Shown: in pieces, positions 9,883 to 17,749 of the stretch
Layout: the number at the start of each line of letters is the position of its first letter
How positions within the stretch are numbered: the stretch's first letter is position 1
Assembly: GCF_003206045.1 (NCBI RefSeq)
Contig: NZ_PZJM01000009.1
Span: 1-64,000 of the forward strand
Reading direction: 5' to 3'
Source of the DNA: Salinicola lusitanus
GTDB taxonomy: Bacteria; Pseudomonadota; Gammaproteobacteria; Pseudomonadales; Halomonadaceae
DNA length: 64,000 nt
Notes under the pieces: generated by a model
The model's input: only the letters and a program-made list of their open reading frames with translations
What the model was told of the DNA's origin: nothing
Database searches by the model: none
Made by a program: the position numbers and the translations under genes

Positions 9883-10320
9883 ATGCCAGTAGCGGAAAAG
9901 AAAACGGAAGCGCCCAGTCAATTCACCCCGTACCAGCCGGCGCCGGGTGAAGAGTATATGAATGACAAACAACTTGCGCATTTCCGTGAGATCCTTCTGG
10001 GCTGGAAACAGGATCTGATGGAAGAGGTCGACCGCACGGTCCGCCACTTGCAGGAAGAGGCCAACAACTTCGCGGACCCCGCGGATCGCGCCACGCAGGA
10101 AGAGGGGTTCAGCCTGGAACTGCGCACCCGCGATCGCGAGCGCAAGCTGCTCAAGAAGATCAACGAAACGATCGAGAAGATCGACGAGGACGACTACGGT
10201 TTCTGCGAGGCCTGTGGCGTCGAGATCGGCATTCGCCGCCTCGAAGCCCGCCCCACGGCAACGCTCTGTGTCGACTGCAAGACGCTGGCCGAACTCAAGG
10301 AAAAGCAGCTCGGCGGCTGA
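9883..10320 (+). CDS. dksA: RNA polymerase-binding transcription factor DksA
   Basis: Secondary-channel regulator that works with ppGpp to control rRNA, tRNA and amino acid promoters. The 145-aa protein has a coiled coil with the acidic tip FADPADRATQEE (the two functional Asp residues) and a C-terminal four-cysteine zinc finger (CEACG and CVDCK). I chose MPVAEKKTEA because the frame upstream of it is non-conserved. A strong terminator follows the gene. It sits between sfsA and gluQ as in many gammaproteobacteria. Confidence 0.97.
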   Translation: MPVAEKKTEAPSQFTPYQPAPGEEYMNDKQLAHFREILLGWKQDLMEEVDRTVRHLQEEANNFADPADRATQEEGFSLELRTRDRERKLLKKINETIEKIDEDDYGFCEACGVEIGIRRLEARPTATLCVDCKTLAELKEKQLGG

Positions 10321-10345
10321 ATGACCTCGGTCACCTGGGAACCGC

Positions 10346-10371
10346 GACGGGCACCTTCATCGGTGCCCGTC
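10346..10371 (+). terminator. Intrinsic terminator after dksA
   Basis: A perfect 10-bp stem GACGGGCACC / GGTGCCCGTC with loop TTCATC is followed by TTG. It lies 26 bases after the dksA stop and before gluQ. Confidence 0.8.
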
Positions 10372-10433
10372 TTGCGTTCCGCGCTATCCTGGCGTCACCC
10401 GGCGCTGCCATGTTCCACCTCACGAGTCGTCTG

Positions 10434-11336
10434 ATGACCACCGCCCCGCTACCTGCCTCGGGCTATGTCGGGCGCTTCGCGCCCACGCCCTCCGGTCCGC
10501 TCCACCTGGGCTCCCTGGTGGCGGCCCTGGGCAGCTGGCTGGATGCCAGAGCAGCCGGCGGCCGCTGGCTGCTGCGCATCGAGGATATCGACCCACCACG
10601 CTGCCCTCCCGGTGCCGTCGACCAGATTTACCGCCAGTTGGAAGCGTTCGGGCTGGAATGGGATGGGGAGATCCACCACCAGAGCACCCGGGGGGCCACC
10701 TATCAGGCCGCACTGGACCGTCTGGTCGCCGACCGGATGGCCTACCCCTGCGGCTGTTCGCGACGCGAATGGCAGCAGCATGGCCACTACCCGGGATGGT
10801 GCCGCCATGGCTCGCGCCATCCCGAACGCGCCCAGGCATGGCGGCTGCGAACCGACAAGGGCATCCAGCCGGTGTGCTGGCAGGACCGCCTGTTCGGGAG
10901 CCAATGTCTGGACCCGACTGTCCAGGGCGACGTGATACTCAAGCGCAAGGATGGCCTCTGGGCCTATCAGCTAGCGGTGGTGGTCGACGACGCGGAGCAG
11001 GGCATAACCGATGTCGTTCGCGGCTTCGACCTGCTCGACAATACGCCGTGGCAGCGCCAGCTGCAGGCCGCCCTGAACTATCCTGAACCGCGCTATCTGC
11101 ATCTGCCGCTGGTCCTCGGCGAGGATGGCCAGAAACTCTCCAAACAGAATCTCGCGACCGCCATCCCCCACGATGGCACTGCGGCTCGCCCCGTGCTCCA
11201 TCGGGCACTGCAGCTGCTGGGTCAGGCTCCCCAGGCCGCGCTACGCCAGGCGGAGGTGAGCACTCAACTGGCTCACGCGCTCGCGCGCTGGTCCCCCGAA
11301 GCGATAGTTGCCACCCCGGGCCGAAAGCCAGGCTGA
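10434..11336 (+). CDS. gluQ: Glutamyl-Q tRNA(Asp) synthetase
   Basis: Truncated GluRS paralogue that attaches glutamate to queuosine in the anticodon of tRNA-Asp and lacks the anticodon-binding domain. It has GRFAPTPSGPLHLGSLVAAL (HIGH equivalent), the zinc-binding CGC...Y..C region (PCGCSRREW, YPGWC) and the KMSKS-like KLSKQN. It is 300 aa from MTTAPLPASG, which matches the family N-terminus; an ATG eight codons upstream is possible. Neither start has a clear Shine-Dalgarno site. Downstream there is no cbrA/cbrB as in Pseudomonas but an sRNA-like region. Confidence 0.95.
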   Translation: MTTAPLPASGYVGRFAPTPSGPLHLGSLVAALGSWLDARAAGGRWLLRIEDIDPPRCPPGAVDQIYRQLEAFGLEWDGEIHHQSTRGATYQAALDRLVADRMAYPCGCSRREWQQHGHYPGWCRHGSRHPERAQAWRLRTDKGIQPVCWQDRLFGSQCLDPTVQGDVILKRKDGLWAYQLAVVVDDAEQGITDVVRGFDLLDNTPWQRQLQAALNYPEPRYLHLPLVLGEDGQKLSKQNLATAIPHDGTAARPVLHRALQLLGQAPQAALRQAEVSTQLAHALARWSPEAIVATPGRKPG

Positions 11337-11623
11337 CGCCCCCGTCGGCAAGGTCTCCCGGCGCCCCCCGCCTGACATGGAGCCTGCCTTCCGGTGACGC
11401 CGGAGCCGTCCCTCCCTTCGATTGAAGACTATTGTCTAAGCGAAACTCGCGCCGTTTTGCGCCACCCTGTCGCCATTGCGGAGAGGGGCGCACCACAATC
11501 ACGCACGATGCGCTGCCGATGCCCCCTTATGAATCATCCGGCTCCCACCACGCCGGCAGCCATAGGGCGACTGGCACGAAGAAAAAACAGCAAGAAATTG
11601 ATTTTGTTAAAAAAAACAAGGAG
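11337..11623. other. Non-coding gap upstream of the predicted sRNA
   Basis: No open frame here looks like a protein. The last 50 bases turn A-rich (11580-11620) and contain TTGTT (11604-11608) and AACAA (11615-11619) flanking an A tract, just upstream of the sigma-54-type promoter. Enhancer sites for an NtrC-family activator would be expected in this stretch; I could not identify one with confidence. Confidence 0.5.
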
Positions 11624-11639
11624 TGGCACAGCAAGTGCA
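11624..11639 (+). promoter_or_regulatory. Candidate sigma-54 (RpoN) promoter
   Basis: TGGCACAGCAAGTGCA matches the RpoN consensus TGGCAC-N5-TTGCA at every position but one (GTGC instead of TTGC). The invariant GG (11625-11626) and GC (11637-11638) have the required 10-base spacing. The predicted start of transcription is near 11650, right before the first A-rich cluster of the sRNA. The crcZ promoter of Pseudomonas is also RpoN-dependent, activated by CbrB. Confidence 0.75.
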
Positions 11640-11649
11640 ATAACTAAGA

Positions 11650-12138
11650 CAAGAAAAACAACAGCGGGTACCGATCCAACCCAACAACAATAGAGATCGG
11701 AATGGCCCCCACTGCCGATAACAACAACAACACGGCACTCAAACTAGGAAGGCAGATCGCCACCGGCCCCATAACAACAACACAGGCCCAGAGCGAACGA
11801 GGACACGAACAACAACAATCGTCCTCGAGCCGACGCAAAATCAGGACGCGACGCTCTTCATCAACGAGGCAACAACAACAAGCTTCCTCGTGATCTGGAG
11901 ACTTCCCGGAACAACGACAACAACCGGGAAAGGGCATTGCCTGTCGTGGTTGGATTATTGTTTTGAATACGAGGTGGTCGCTACACACAGCATGGCTGAT
12001 AACGACAAGCCAGTGACTGCAAGCTCGCTCAGCGACTGTGGTGCGTATTCAAGGCGATGCGCCATCACGAACAAGAAGAAGCGGCATGGACGTTGCGAAG
12101 CATTCTTGCAAGGGGAGGCCCACCGGGTCTCCCCTTTT
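11650..12138 (+). ncRNA. Predicted CrcZ-like Hfq/Crc-sequestering sRNA
   Basis: A predicted transcript of about 490 nt running from a sigma-54-type promoter to an intrinsic terminator, between gluQ and pcnB. It carries eight A-rich clusters fitting or nearly fitting AANAANAA: 11651-11664, 11683-11690, 11720-11731, 11773-11780, 11808-11818, 11871-11881, 11910-11923 (interrupted) and 12070-12080. Most sit in loops of perfect or near-perfect hairpins: CCGATC/GATCGG, TGCCG/CGGCA, GGCC/GGCC, CGAGGAC/GTCCTCG, ACGAGG/CCTCGT and TTCCCGG/CCGGGAA. The 3' part folds on itself by TTGAATACG (11963-11971) with CGTATTCAA (12044-12052). In Pseudomonas, CrcZ lies directly upstream of pcnB, has several such CA motifs and titrates Hfq (with Crc) away from catabolic mRNAs. 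Coding potential is poor: overlapping short frames are Thr/Asn/Gln low complexity. Assignment as a functional CrcZ analogue is inference. Confidence 0.8.
12112..12138 (+). terminator. Intrinsic terminator of the CrcZ-like sRNA
   Basis: GGGGAGGCCC pairs with GGGTCTCCCC (10 bp with one G-U pair) across the loop ACC and is followed by TTTT. It lies about 200 bases before pcnB, so the upstream transcript is separate from pcnB. Confidence 0.88.
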
Positions 12139-12272
12139 ACTATTCTCACCTCAAGGTTCCCATCGACCTCGTTCGTTCGACCGAGAGCTGAGCTGGCGGC
12201 GAATATCATCCCCCTACGGCCACAACTCGATCCGTGCGTTGTCTTCTGCGCCCCCTCATCCCGCCATTGCCT

Positions 12273-12300
12273 TTGCAAGCCCCCTGGCCTCCGCTACACT
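12273..12300 (+). promoter_or_regulatory. pcnB: Candidate sigma-70 promoter of pcnB
   Basis: TTGCAA (12273-12278) and TACACT (12295-12300) are spaced 16 bases apart, 35 bases before the pcnB ATG. The rest of 12139-12334 shows no gene. Confidence 0.5.
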
Positions 12301-12334
12301 GGAGTTTTGCTACCTCGCGAGTCGATTTCGCCGC

Positions 12335-13765
12335 ATGTTCAAAGGATTTTCCCGTTTTCTCCAACGTCCCGGTGAACGTTTGAAGACCTTCTTCGGCCCG
12401 GAATCCGCTCAGGCGGCCGAAGACGCCACGCCCACCCCGCAAGTCCTTCCCCGCGACGAACACAACGTCTCGCGCCAGAACCTTAGCGAGAGCGCTCTCA
12501 AGGTGTTATATCGACTCAATGGCGCGGGTTATGACGCTTATCTGGTCGGAGGCTGCATCCGGGACTCCCTGCTCGGGAACCGGCCCAAGGACTTCGATGT
12601 CGCCACCAATGCGACGCCGGACGAGGTGCGTCAGCTGTTTCGTAATTCCCGGATCATCGGCCGACGCTTCCGGATCGTCCACGTCCGCTTCGGGCGCGAA
12701 GTGATCGAGGTGACGACGTTCCGCGGACGGCATGGCGAGGAACACACCGGCAATCACAGCCAGCAGTCGGACGAGGGCCTGCTGCTGCGGGACAACGTCT
12801 GGGGGAGCGTCGAGGAGGACGCGATCCGGCGCGACTTCACCGTCAATGCGCTCTACTACAGCGTGACCGACTTCGCCATTCATGACTGGACCGGCGGCCT
12901 CAAGGACCTGGAAGACCGCGTGCTTCGCCTGATCGGCGATCCGGAGACCCGCTATCGCGAGGATCCGGTGCGCATGCTGCGCGCCGCACGCTTCGCCGCC
13001 AAGCTCGACTTCCGGATTGCCGAAGGTACCGAGGCACCGATTCGCGAGCTGGCCCCACTGCTGCTCCAGATCCCGCCGGCGAGGCTGTTCGAGGAGGTGC
13101 TCAAGCTGTTTCTCTCCGGCCACGCGCTGCAGAGCTTCCGGGTGCTGCGTGATCACGGCCTGTTCGCGATGCTGTTCCCCGAGAGCGATGAAGTCCTCGA
13201 CGAGCAGCCCTGGGCCGTCAAGCTGGTCGAGCAGGCGCTGATCAATACCGACGCGCGGATCGCCCAGGACCGGCCGGTCACGCCTGCCTTCCTGTTTGGC
13301 GCCCTGCTGTGGCCCTGCGTTCAGCAACGTACTCCCCGCATCGCCCACGAACAGGACCTGCCGGAAGTTCCGGCTCAGCAGGCCGCGGCGCAGCAGGTCA
13401 TCAGTCGACAGTTGCAACATACATCGATCCCCAAGCGGTTCAGCATCCCGATGCGCGAGATCTGGGACCTTCAGCAGCAACTCCCGCGCCGCCGCGGCCG
13501 TCGGGTCTTCCAGACACTGGAACATCCGCGTTTCCGCGCCGCCTACGACTTCCTGCTGCTGCGCGAGGAAGCCGGCGAGCTGACCCCGGGCCTGGGTAGC
13601 TGGTGGACCGAGTTTCAGCAGGCGGATGAGGAGGGGCAGCGTCAGCTACTCGCCAACGATGCCGGCGCCAATCCGGCGGGGACCAGCCCCAAGCCGCGCC
13701 GTCGCCGTCCACGCAAGCGCCGGCGACCGACCAACAAGCCGACACCGCCGACGCTGGATGACTGA
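12335..13765 (+). CDS. pcnB: Poly(A) polymerase I
   Basis: Adds poly(A) tails to RNA 3' ends and so promotes decay. It is 476 aa from MFKGFSRFLQ, which aligns with the family N-terminus. The class II nucleotidyltransferase head has LVGGCIRDSLLG and the metal-binding DFDVATNATPDEV; then GRRFRIVHVRFG, RRDFTVNALYY and the RNA-binding segment YREDPVRMLRAARFAAKL. The C-terminus is a basic tail (KPRRRRPRKRRRPTNK), typical of PcnB. It overlaps folK by 8 bases. Confidence 0.96.
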   Translation: MFKGFSRFLQRPGERLKTFFGPESAQAAEDATPTPQVLPRDEHNVSRQNLSESALKVLYRLNGAGYDAYLVGGCIRDSLLGNRPKDFDVATNATPDEVRQLFRNSRIIGRRFRIVHVRFGREVIEVTTFRGRHGEEHTGNHSQQSDEGLLLRDNVWGSVEEDAIRRDFTVNALYYSVTDFAIHDWTGGLKDLEDRVLRLIGDPETRYREDPVRMLRAARFAAKLDFRIAEGTEAPIRELAPLLLQIPPARLFEEVLKLFLSGHALQSFRVLRDHGLFAMLFPESDEVLDEQPWAVKLVEQALINTDARIAQDRPVTPAFLFGALLWPCVQQRTPRIAHEQDLPEVPAQQAAAQQVISRQLQHTSIPKRFSIPMREIWDLQQQLPRRRGRRVFQTLEHPRFRAAYDFLLLREEAGELTPGLGSWWTEFQQADEEGQRQLLANDAGANPAGTSPKPRRRRPRKRRRPTNKPTPPTLDD

Positions 13766-14255
13766 CCATCGACACTTCGCCCTGGCCTATATCGGTCTGG
13801 GCAGTAACCTGGCGTCGCCGCGTGACCAACTGGCGCGGGCAATGTCGGCGCTGGCAGCGCTACCGGTGAGCGAGTGCGTTGCCGTCTCCTCGCTCTATGC
13901 CAGCGCGCCGGTCGGCCCCCAGGACCAACCCGACTTCGTCAACGCCGTCGTCGCCGTTCGTACGCGACTCTCGCCGCTGGCACTGCTCGACCAGCTCCAG
14001 GCGATCGAGCAACGCCATCGTCGTGTGCGGCATCGCCACTGGGGACCTCGCACGCTGGATCTGGACCTCCTGTGGTTCGCGGGCCTCAGTTGCCGCTCCC
14101 CTCGTCTCACTCTGCCCCACCCGGAGATGACTCACCGCCGTTTCGTGCTCGAACCCCTGGCTGAAATCGCACCAACGCTCTCCCTCGACGGCGAACTACC
14201 AGGGTGTCTGGCAAACCGGCTGGAGGATCAGACGCTGCAGCGCCTGCCAGCGTGA
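13758..14255 (+). CDS. folK: 6-hydroxymethyl-7,8-dihydropterin pyrophosphokinase
   Basis: Folate pathway enzyme that transfers pyrophosphate from ATP to hydroxymethyldihydropterin. The 165-aa protein shows YIGLGSNLASPRDQL, the PVGPQDQPDFVNAVV stretch and the signature GPRTLDLDLLWF, then LPHPEMTHRRFVLEPLAEIAP. The ATG lies inside the last codons of pcnB (ATGACTGA), so it is translationally coupled. Confidence 0.96.
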   Translation: MTDHRHFALAYIGLGSNLASPRDQLARAMSALAALPVSECVAVSSLYASAPVGPQDQPDFVNAVVAVRTRLSPLALLDQLQAIEQRHRRVRHRHWGPRTLDLDLLWFAGLSCRSPRLTLPHPEMTHRRFVLEPLAEIAPTLSLDGELPGCLANRLEDQTLQRLPA

Positions 14256-14429
14256 ACCATCGGCATGCCGCCAACGTCTTGTTGCGTCTGGTGGGCAACT
14301 CACTACACTCTGCTCCGCATCGCCCTGTCGGGCATGATGAAATGGGCTCGCGCCCTGGTCGCAAGCCGCAGGACGGAGCCTTCGTCAACGCCGGCGCGAG
14401 CAGGGCCCGGCGCGATTGGGAGAGAGAGC

Positions 14430-15221
14430 ATGAGGCGCGTTACCCTGGACACGCTGCGCGACGGCAAGGCCCGCGGCGAGGCGTTCAGCTGTCTGACCGC
14501 ATATGATGCCACGCTGGCGCGCTGCGCCGATGCCGCCGGTATCGATGTGCTGCTGGTCGGCGATTCGCTGGGCATGGTACTGCAGGGACACCCCAGCACC
14601 CTGCCGGTCACCCTGGAAGATATCCGCTATCACACCACCTGCGTGGCGCGGGGCAAGCAGCGAAGCCTGCTGATGGTCGACCTCCCGTTCATGAGCAACG
14701 CCGATATCGGTCAACTGCTGCGCGATGCGGGTGAGCTGATGCGCGCCGGCGCCGAACTGATCAAGATCGAAGGCGAAGCCTGGATGGCCGACGGCATCCG
14801 CGAACTCACCCGCCGTGGCGTTCCGGTCTGCGCCCATCTCGGGTTGACTCCGCAGAGCGTCCACCAGCTCGGCGGCTTCAAGGTCCAAGGCAAGGCCGCC
14901 GATGCGGCCCAGCGCATCGTCGACGATGCCCAGCGGCTGGTCGAGGCCGGCGCCGCCGTCATCCTGCTCGAGTGCGTGCCCAGGGCCGTGGGCAAGGCGG
15001 TCCGTGACGCAGTCGCCGCCCCCGTCATCGGCATCGGTGCCGGTCCGGACGTGGATGGGCAGATCCTGGTCATGCACGACACGCTAGGGCTCAACAGTGG
15101 CTATGTGCCACGTTTCGTGAAGAATTTCCTGCCTGGTCAGGAGAGTATCGAGGCGGCGTTCCGCGCTTATGACGAAGCGGTCAAGTCCCGCCGCTTCCCG
15201 GCCGAGGAGCACTGTTTCTGA
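14430..15221 (+). CDS. panB: 3-methyl-2-oxobutanoate hydroxymethyltransferase
   Basis: First committed step of pantothenate synthesis: ketoisovalerate plus methylene-THF to ketopantoate. TIM-barrel protein of 263 aa with FSCLTAYDATLARCADAAG, LLVGDSLGMVLQG, KIEGEAWM, CAHLGLTPQSVHQLGGFKVQG and GIGAGPDVDGQILVMHD. The start MRRVTLDTLR is preceded by GGGAGAGAGA; upstream in-frame ATGs lie in non-conserved sequence. The stop TGA overlaps the panC ATG. Confidence 0.97.
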   Translation: MRRVTLDTLRDGKARGEAFSCLTAYDATLARCADAAGIDVLLVGDSLGMVLQGHPSTLPVTLEDIRYHTTCVARGKQRSLLMVDLPFMSNADIGQLLRDAGELMRAGAELIKIEGEAWMADGIRELTRRGVPVCAHLGLTPQSVHQLGGFKVQGKAADAAQRIVDDAQRLVEAGAAVILLECVPRAVGKAVRDAVAAPVIGIGAGPDVDGQILVMHDTLGLNSGYVPRFVKNFLPGQESIEAAFRAYDEAVKSRRFPAEEHCF

Positions 15222-16099
15222 TGCGGACACTGCACGATATCGCGCCGCTGCGTGAGGCCCTGCAGGCACACCGAATGGCCGGGCGGCGCATCGCCCTGGT
15301 GCCGACCATGGGCAATCTCCACGCCGGCCACCTGGCCCTGGTCGATCGGGCCCGGGAGCTCGCCGACGTGGTCGTTGCCACGCTGTTCGTCAACCCGCTG
15401 CAGTTCGGCGCCGGCGAGGATTTCGGCCAGTATCCGCGCACCCTCGACAGCGACCGTGATGAGCTGACCGCGCATGGCTGCGATCTGCTCTTCGCTCCCG
15501 GCGTCGAGACGCTCTATCCCGGCGGACTCGATACGCAGACCCAGGTCCACGTACCAGACGTTTCCGAAGGGCTCTGCGGCGGCACCCGCATCGGCCATTT
15601 CGACGGTGTCGCCACGGTGGTCTCGCTGCTGTTTCACCTGGTGCAGCCGGACATCGCCTGCTTCGGCGAGAAGGATTTCCAGCAGCTGGCGGTCATCCGC
15701 AAGCTGGTAGCCGACCTGCATTTCCCGATCGAGATCGTCGGCGTGCCGACCGTTCGCGCCGAGGATGGCCTCGCGCTGTCGTCGCGCAATGGCTATCTCG
15801 GCGCCGAGGACCGGGCACTGGCGCCCACCTTCCATCGGGAGCTGTCGCGCTGCCGCGAGGCGCTGGCCGGTGGCCAGTCACCCGACGACGCGCTGGCTCA
15901 GGCCAGGCAGGCGCTGCAGGCGTCCGGCTTTCGGCTCGACTATCTCGAGATCCGCGGGCCCGCGCTGGCCCCGTTCGATGCCTCTCGGCATACCGAAGGC
16001 CGCCTGCTGGGGGCGGTCTATCTCGGCTCGACGCGACTGATCGACAACCTGGCCGTCTCCTTGCCGCGGCCATCCGGAACCGGCGATCGCCATGGCTGA
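15221..16099 (+). CDS. panC: Pantothenate synthetase
   Basis: ATP-dependent condensation of pantoate with beta-alanine. Nucleotidylyltransferase motifs: VPTMGNLHAGHLALVD (HIGH type), TLFVNPLQFGAGEDF, CFGEKDFQQLAVIRKLV and DGLALSSRNGYL. It is 292 aa. It starts within the panB stop and its own stop overlaps the following GNAT start (ATGGCTGA), so panB-panC-GNAT form one translationally coupled unit. No panD was found in the window. Confidence 0.97.
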   Translation: MRTLHDIAPLREALQAHRMAGRRIALVPTMGNLHAGHLALVDRARELADVVVATLFVNPLQFGAGEDFGQYPRTLDSDRDELTAHGCDLLFAPGVETLYPGGLDTQTQVHVPDVSEGLCGGTRIGHFDGVATVVSLLFHLVQPDIACFGEKDFQQLAVIRKLVADLHFPIEIVGVPTVRAEDGLALSSRNGYLGAEDRALAPTFHRELSRCREALAGGQSPDDALAQARQALQASGFRLDYLEIRGPALAPFDASRHTEGRLLGAVYLGSTRLIDNLAVSLPRPSGTGDRHG

Positions 16100-16580
16100 T
16101 GCCCGCTGGCGCCCGGCGCTACCGACGGACCTCGCCCGCATCGCCGAATGGATCGGGTCGGCGCAGGCGCTGGAGCACTGGGCCGGCCCCGGGCTGTCGT
16201 GGCCGACGGATGGCCCCAGGCTGTGGCGGGAGATCGACGGCGGCGGCCTGCTCTCGTTCTGCCTCGTCTCCGGCAGCGAGCCGCTCGCCTTCGGCCAGCT
16301 CGTCGTCAAGGGCGAGCGCCACTATCACCTGGCCCGCATCATCGTGTCGCCAACGCACAGACGCCAGGGGCTTGGCGAAGCGCTGTGTCGTCGCCTGCTG
16401 GACGAAGCCCGGCGGCGTCGCGCCGAGCGCGTCACGCTCAATGTCTTCACCGACAACGGGGCGGCGATCGATCTCTACCGGCGACTGGGCTTCACCGAAT
16501 GCGGCAGCGCCGATTCGCGTGGCATTCGCCCCATGCAACTGAGACAATTTGCCGCCAATGTCGACAATGACCTCTCCTAG
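16092..16580 (+). CDS. GNAT-family N-acetyltransferase in the pan-coaA cluster
   Basis: A 162-aa GCN5-related acetyltransferase. The acetyl-CoA-binding motif A is [21 protein letters not shown] (the R-R-Q-G-L-G loop) near residues 86-105, followed by [21 protein letters not shown]. The layout resembles RimI-type enzymes and its substrate cannot be read from sequence. It overlaps panC by 8 bases and lies 49 bases before coaA, within a CoA-biosynthesis cluster. E. coli PanZ/PanM, a GNAT that senses CoA and matures PanD, is a conceivable functional parallel, but PanZ is shorter and this is speculation. Confidence 0.85.
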   Translation: MADARWRPALPTDLARIAEWIGSAQALEHWAGPGLSWPTDGPRLWREIDGGGLLSFCLVSGSEPLAFGQLVVKGERHYHLARIIVSPTHRRQGLGEALCRRLLDEARRRRAERVTLNVFTDNGAAIDLYRRLGFTECGSADSRGIRPMQLRQFAANVDNDLS

Positions 16581-16629
16581 CCCCTGCAGCGTACCGATCA
16601 CGCGGCGGTTCGACAGTGAAAGAGATACG

Positions 16630-17586
16630 ATGAATCAATTGAGACCGGACCCCTTCTCCCCGTATCAGTTCTACACGGCCGAGCAGTGGGCCGAATTTCG
16701 AGCCGATACGCCGCAGACCCTGTCGGCGGAGGAGTTGCAGCGACTGCGCTCGCTCAACGACCCGATCGACCTGGGTGAGGTGCGCCGGATCTACCTGTCA
16801 CTGTCTCGCCTGCTCTCCTCCTACGTCGAAGCCAGCCAGCGGCTTTACGCCCAGCGCAAACGCTTCCTGGACATCGACGATACCCAGAAGACCCCGTTCA
16901 TCATCGGCATCGCGGGCTCCGTCGCGGTGGGCAAATCGACCACCTCGCGCATCCTCAAGGAGCTGCTGGCGCGCTGGCCGTCGAGCCCCAAGGTCGACCT
17001 GGTCACCACCGACGGCTTCCTCTATCCCAACGCCACGCTGCGCGACAAGGCGCTGATGGCCCGCAAGGGCTTCCCGGAGAGTTACGATATCGGCGCCCTG
17101 CTGCGCTTTTTGTCATGGATCAAGGCCGGCGCGCGCAATGTCCAGGCCCCGCTCTACTCGCACCTGACCTACGACGTACGCGACAGCGAATACCAGATCG
17201 TCGACCGTCCCGACATCCTGATCGTCGAGGGCATCAACGTGCTGCAGGTCCGTGACCTGCCGGAAGACGGCAAGATGGTGCCGTTCGTGTCCGACTTCTT
17301 CGACTTCTCGATCTATATCGACGCCGAGGAGGCTCACATCCACGACTGGTATCTGGAACGCTTCAAGCTGCTGCGGCAGACCGCCTTCCAGAACGCCGAT
17401 TCGTTCTTCCACCGCTATGCCCAGATCGACGAGGCGGCGGCGCTCGAGATCGCCGAAGGGCTGTGGCGTGACATCAATCGCCGCAACCTGCGCGAGAACA
17501 TACTGCCCACGCGCCCCCGCGCCGACCTCATCCTGCGCAAGGGTCGCGATCACCTGGTGGAGCAGGTAGCACTGCGGAAGCTGTGA
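16630..17586 (+). CDS. coaA: Type I pantothenate kinase
   Basis: Phosphorylates pantothenate, the rate-limiting and CoA-feedback-inhibited step of CoA synthesis. The P-loop is [17 protein letters not shown] (near residues 95-111), followed by [13 protein letters not shown], the [19 protein letters not shown] segment and [13 protein letters not shown]. It is 318 aa from [10 protein letters not shown]; the upstream frame is non-conserved. Placing coaA directly behind panB-panC-GNAT makes a nearly complete pantothenate-to-phosphopantothenate cluster. Confidence 0.97.
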   Translation: MNQLRPDPFSPYQFYTAEQWAEFRADTPQTLSAEELQRLRSLNDPIDLGEVRRIYLSLSRLLSSYVEASQRLYAQRKRFLDIDDTQKTPFIIGIAGSVAVGKSTTSRILKELLARWPSSPKVDLVTTDGFLYPNATLRDKALMARKGFPESYDIGALLRFLSWIKAGARNVQAPLYSHLTYDVRDSEYQIVDRPDILIVEGINVLQVRDLPEDGKMVPFVSDFFDFSIYIDAEEAHIHDWYLERFKLLRQTAFQNADSFFHRYAQIDEAAALEIAEGLWRDINRRNLRENILPTRPRADLILRKGRDHLVEQVALRKL

Positions 17587-17749
17587 ATCATGACCGCATC
17601 GTGTGGCCCGGCGATGACGCACTACTACACCCGGGCGACGCACTGCAAATAAGAACAGCGTTTTGTAATATTGGGTAATAGCATCGAACTTTTCCGGCAT
17701 CCACCCTTCTCAAGAGGCGTCTTGGACTTACGGGCAAGGACTCCTAGGG

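Noticed and set aside
11572-11586. A first TGGCAC, about 50 bases upstream of the chosen promoter, as the sigma-54 site
   Set aside because: The -12 GC element is missing at the required distance; only the TGGCAC at 11624 has it.
11651-11923. Repeated AACAACAA units considered as a CRISPR array or microsatellite
   Set aside because: The repeat is only 8-12 bases, spacing varies from about 30 to 60 bases, and each unit sits inside a different stem. CRISPR repeats are longer and regularly spaced.
11394-12375. Several short frames across the gluQ-pcnB gap, up to 161 codons
   Set aside because: They are low-complexity runs of Thr, Asn and Gln produced by AAC repeats in every frame, overlap each other on both strands and lack ribosome sites; an RNA explanation fits better.
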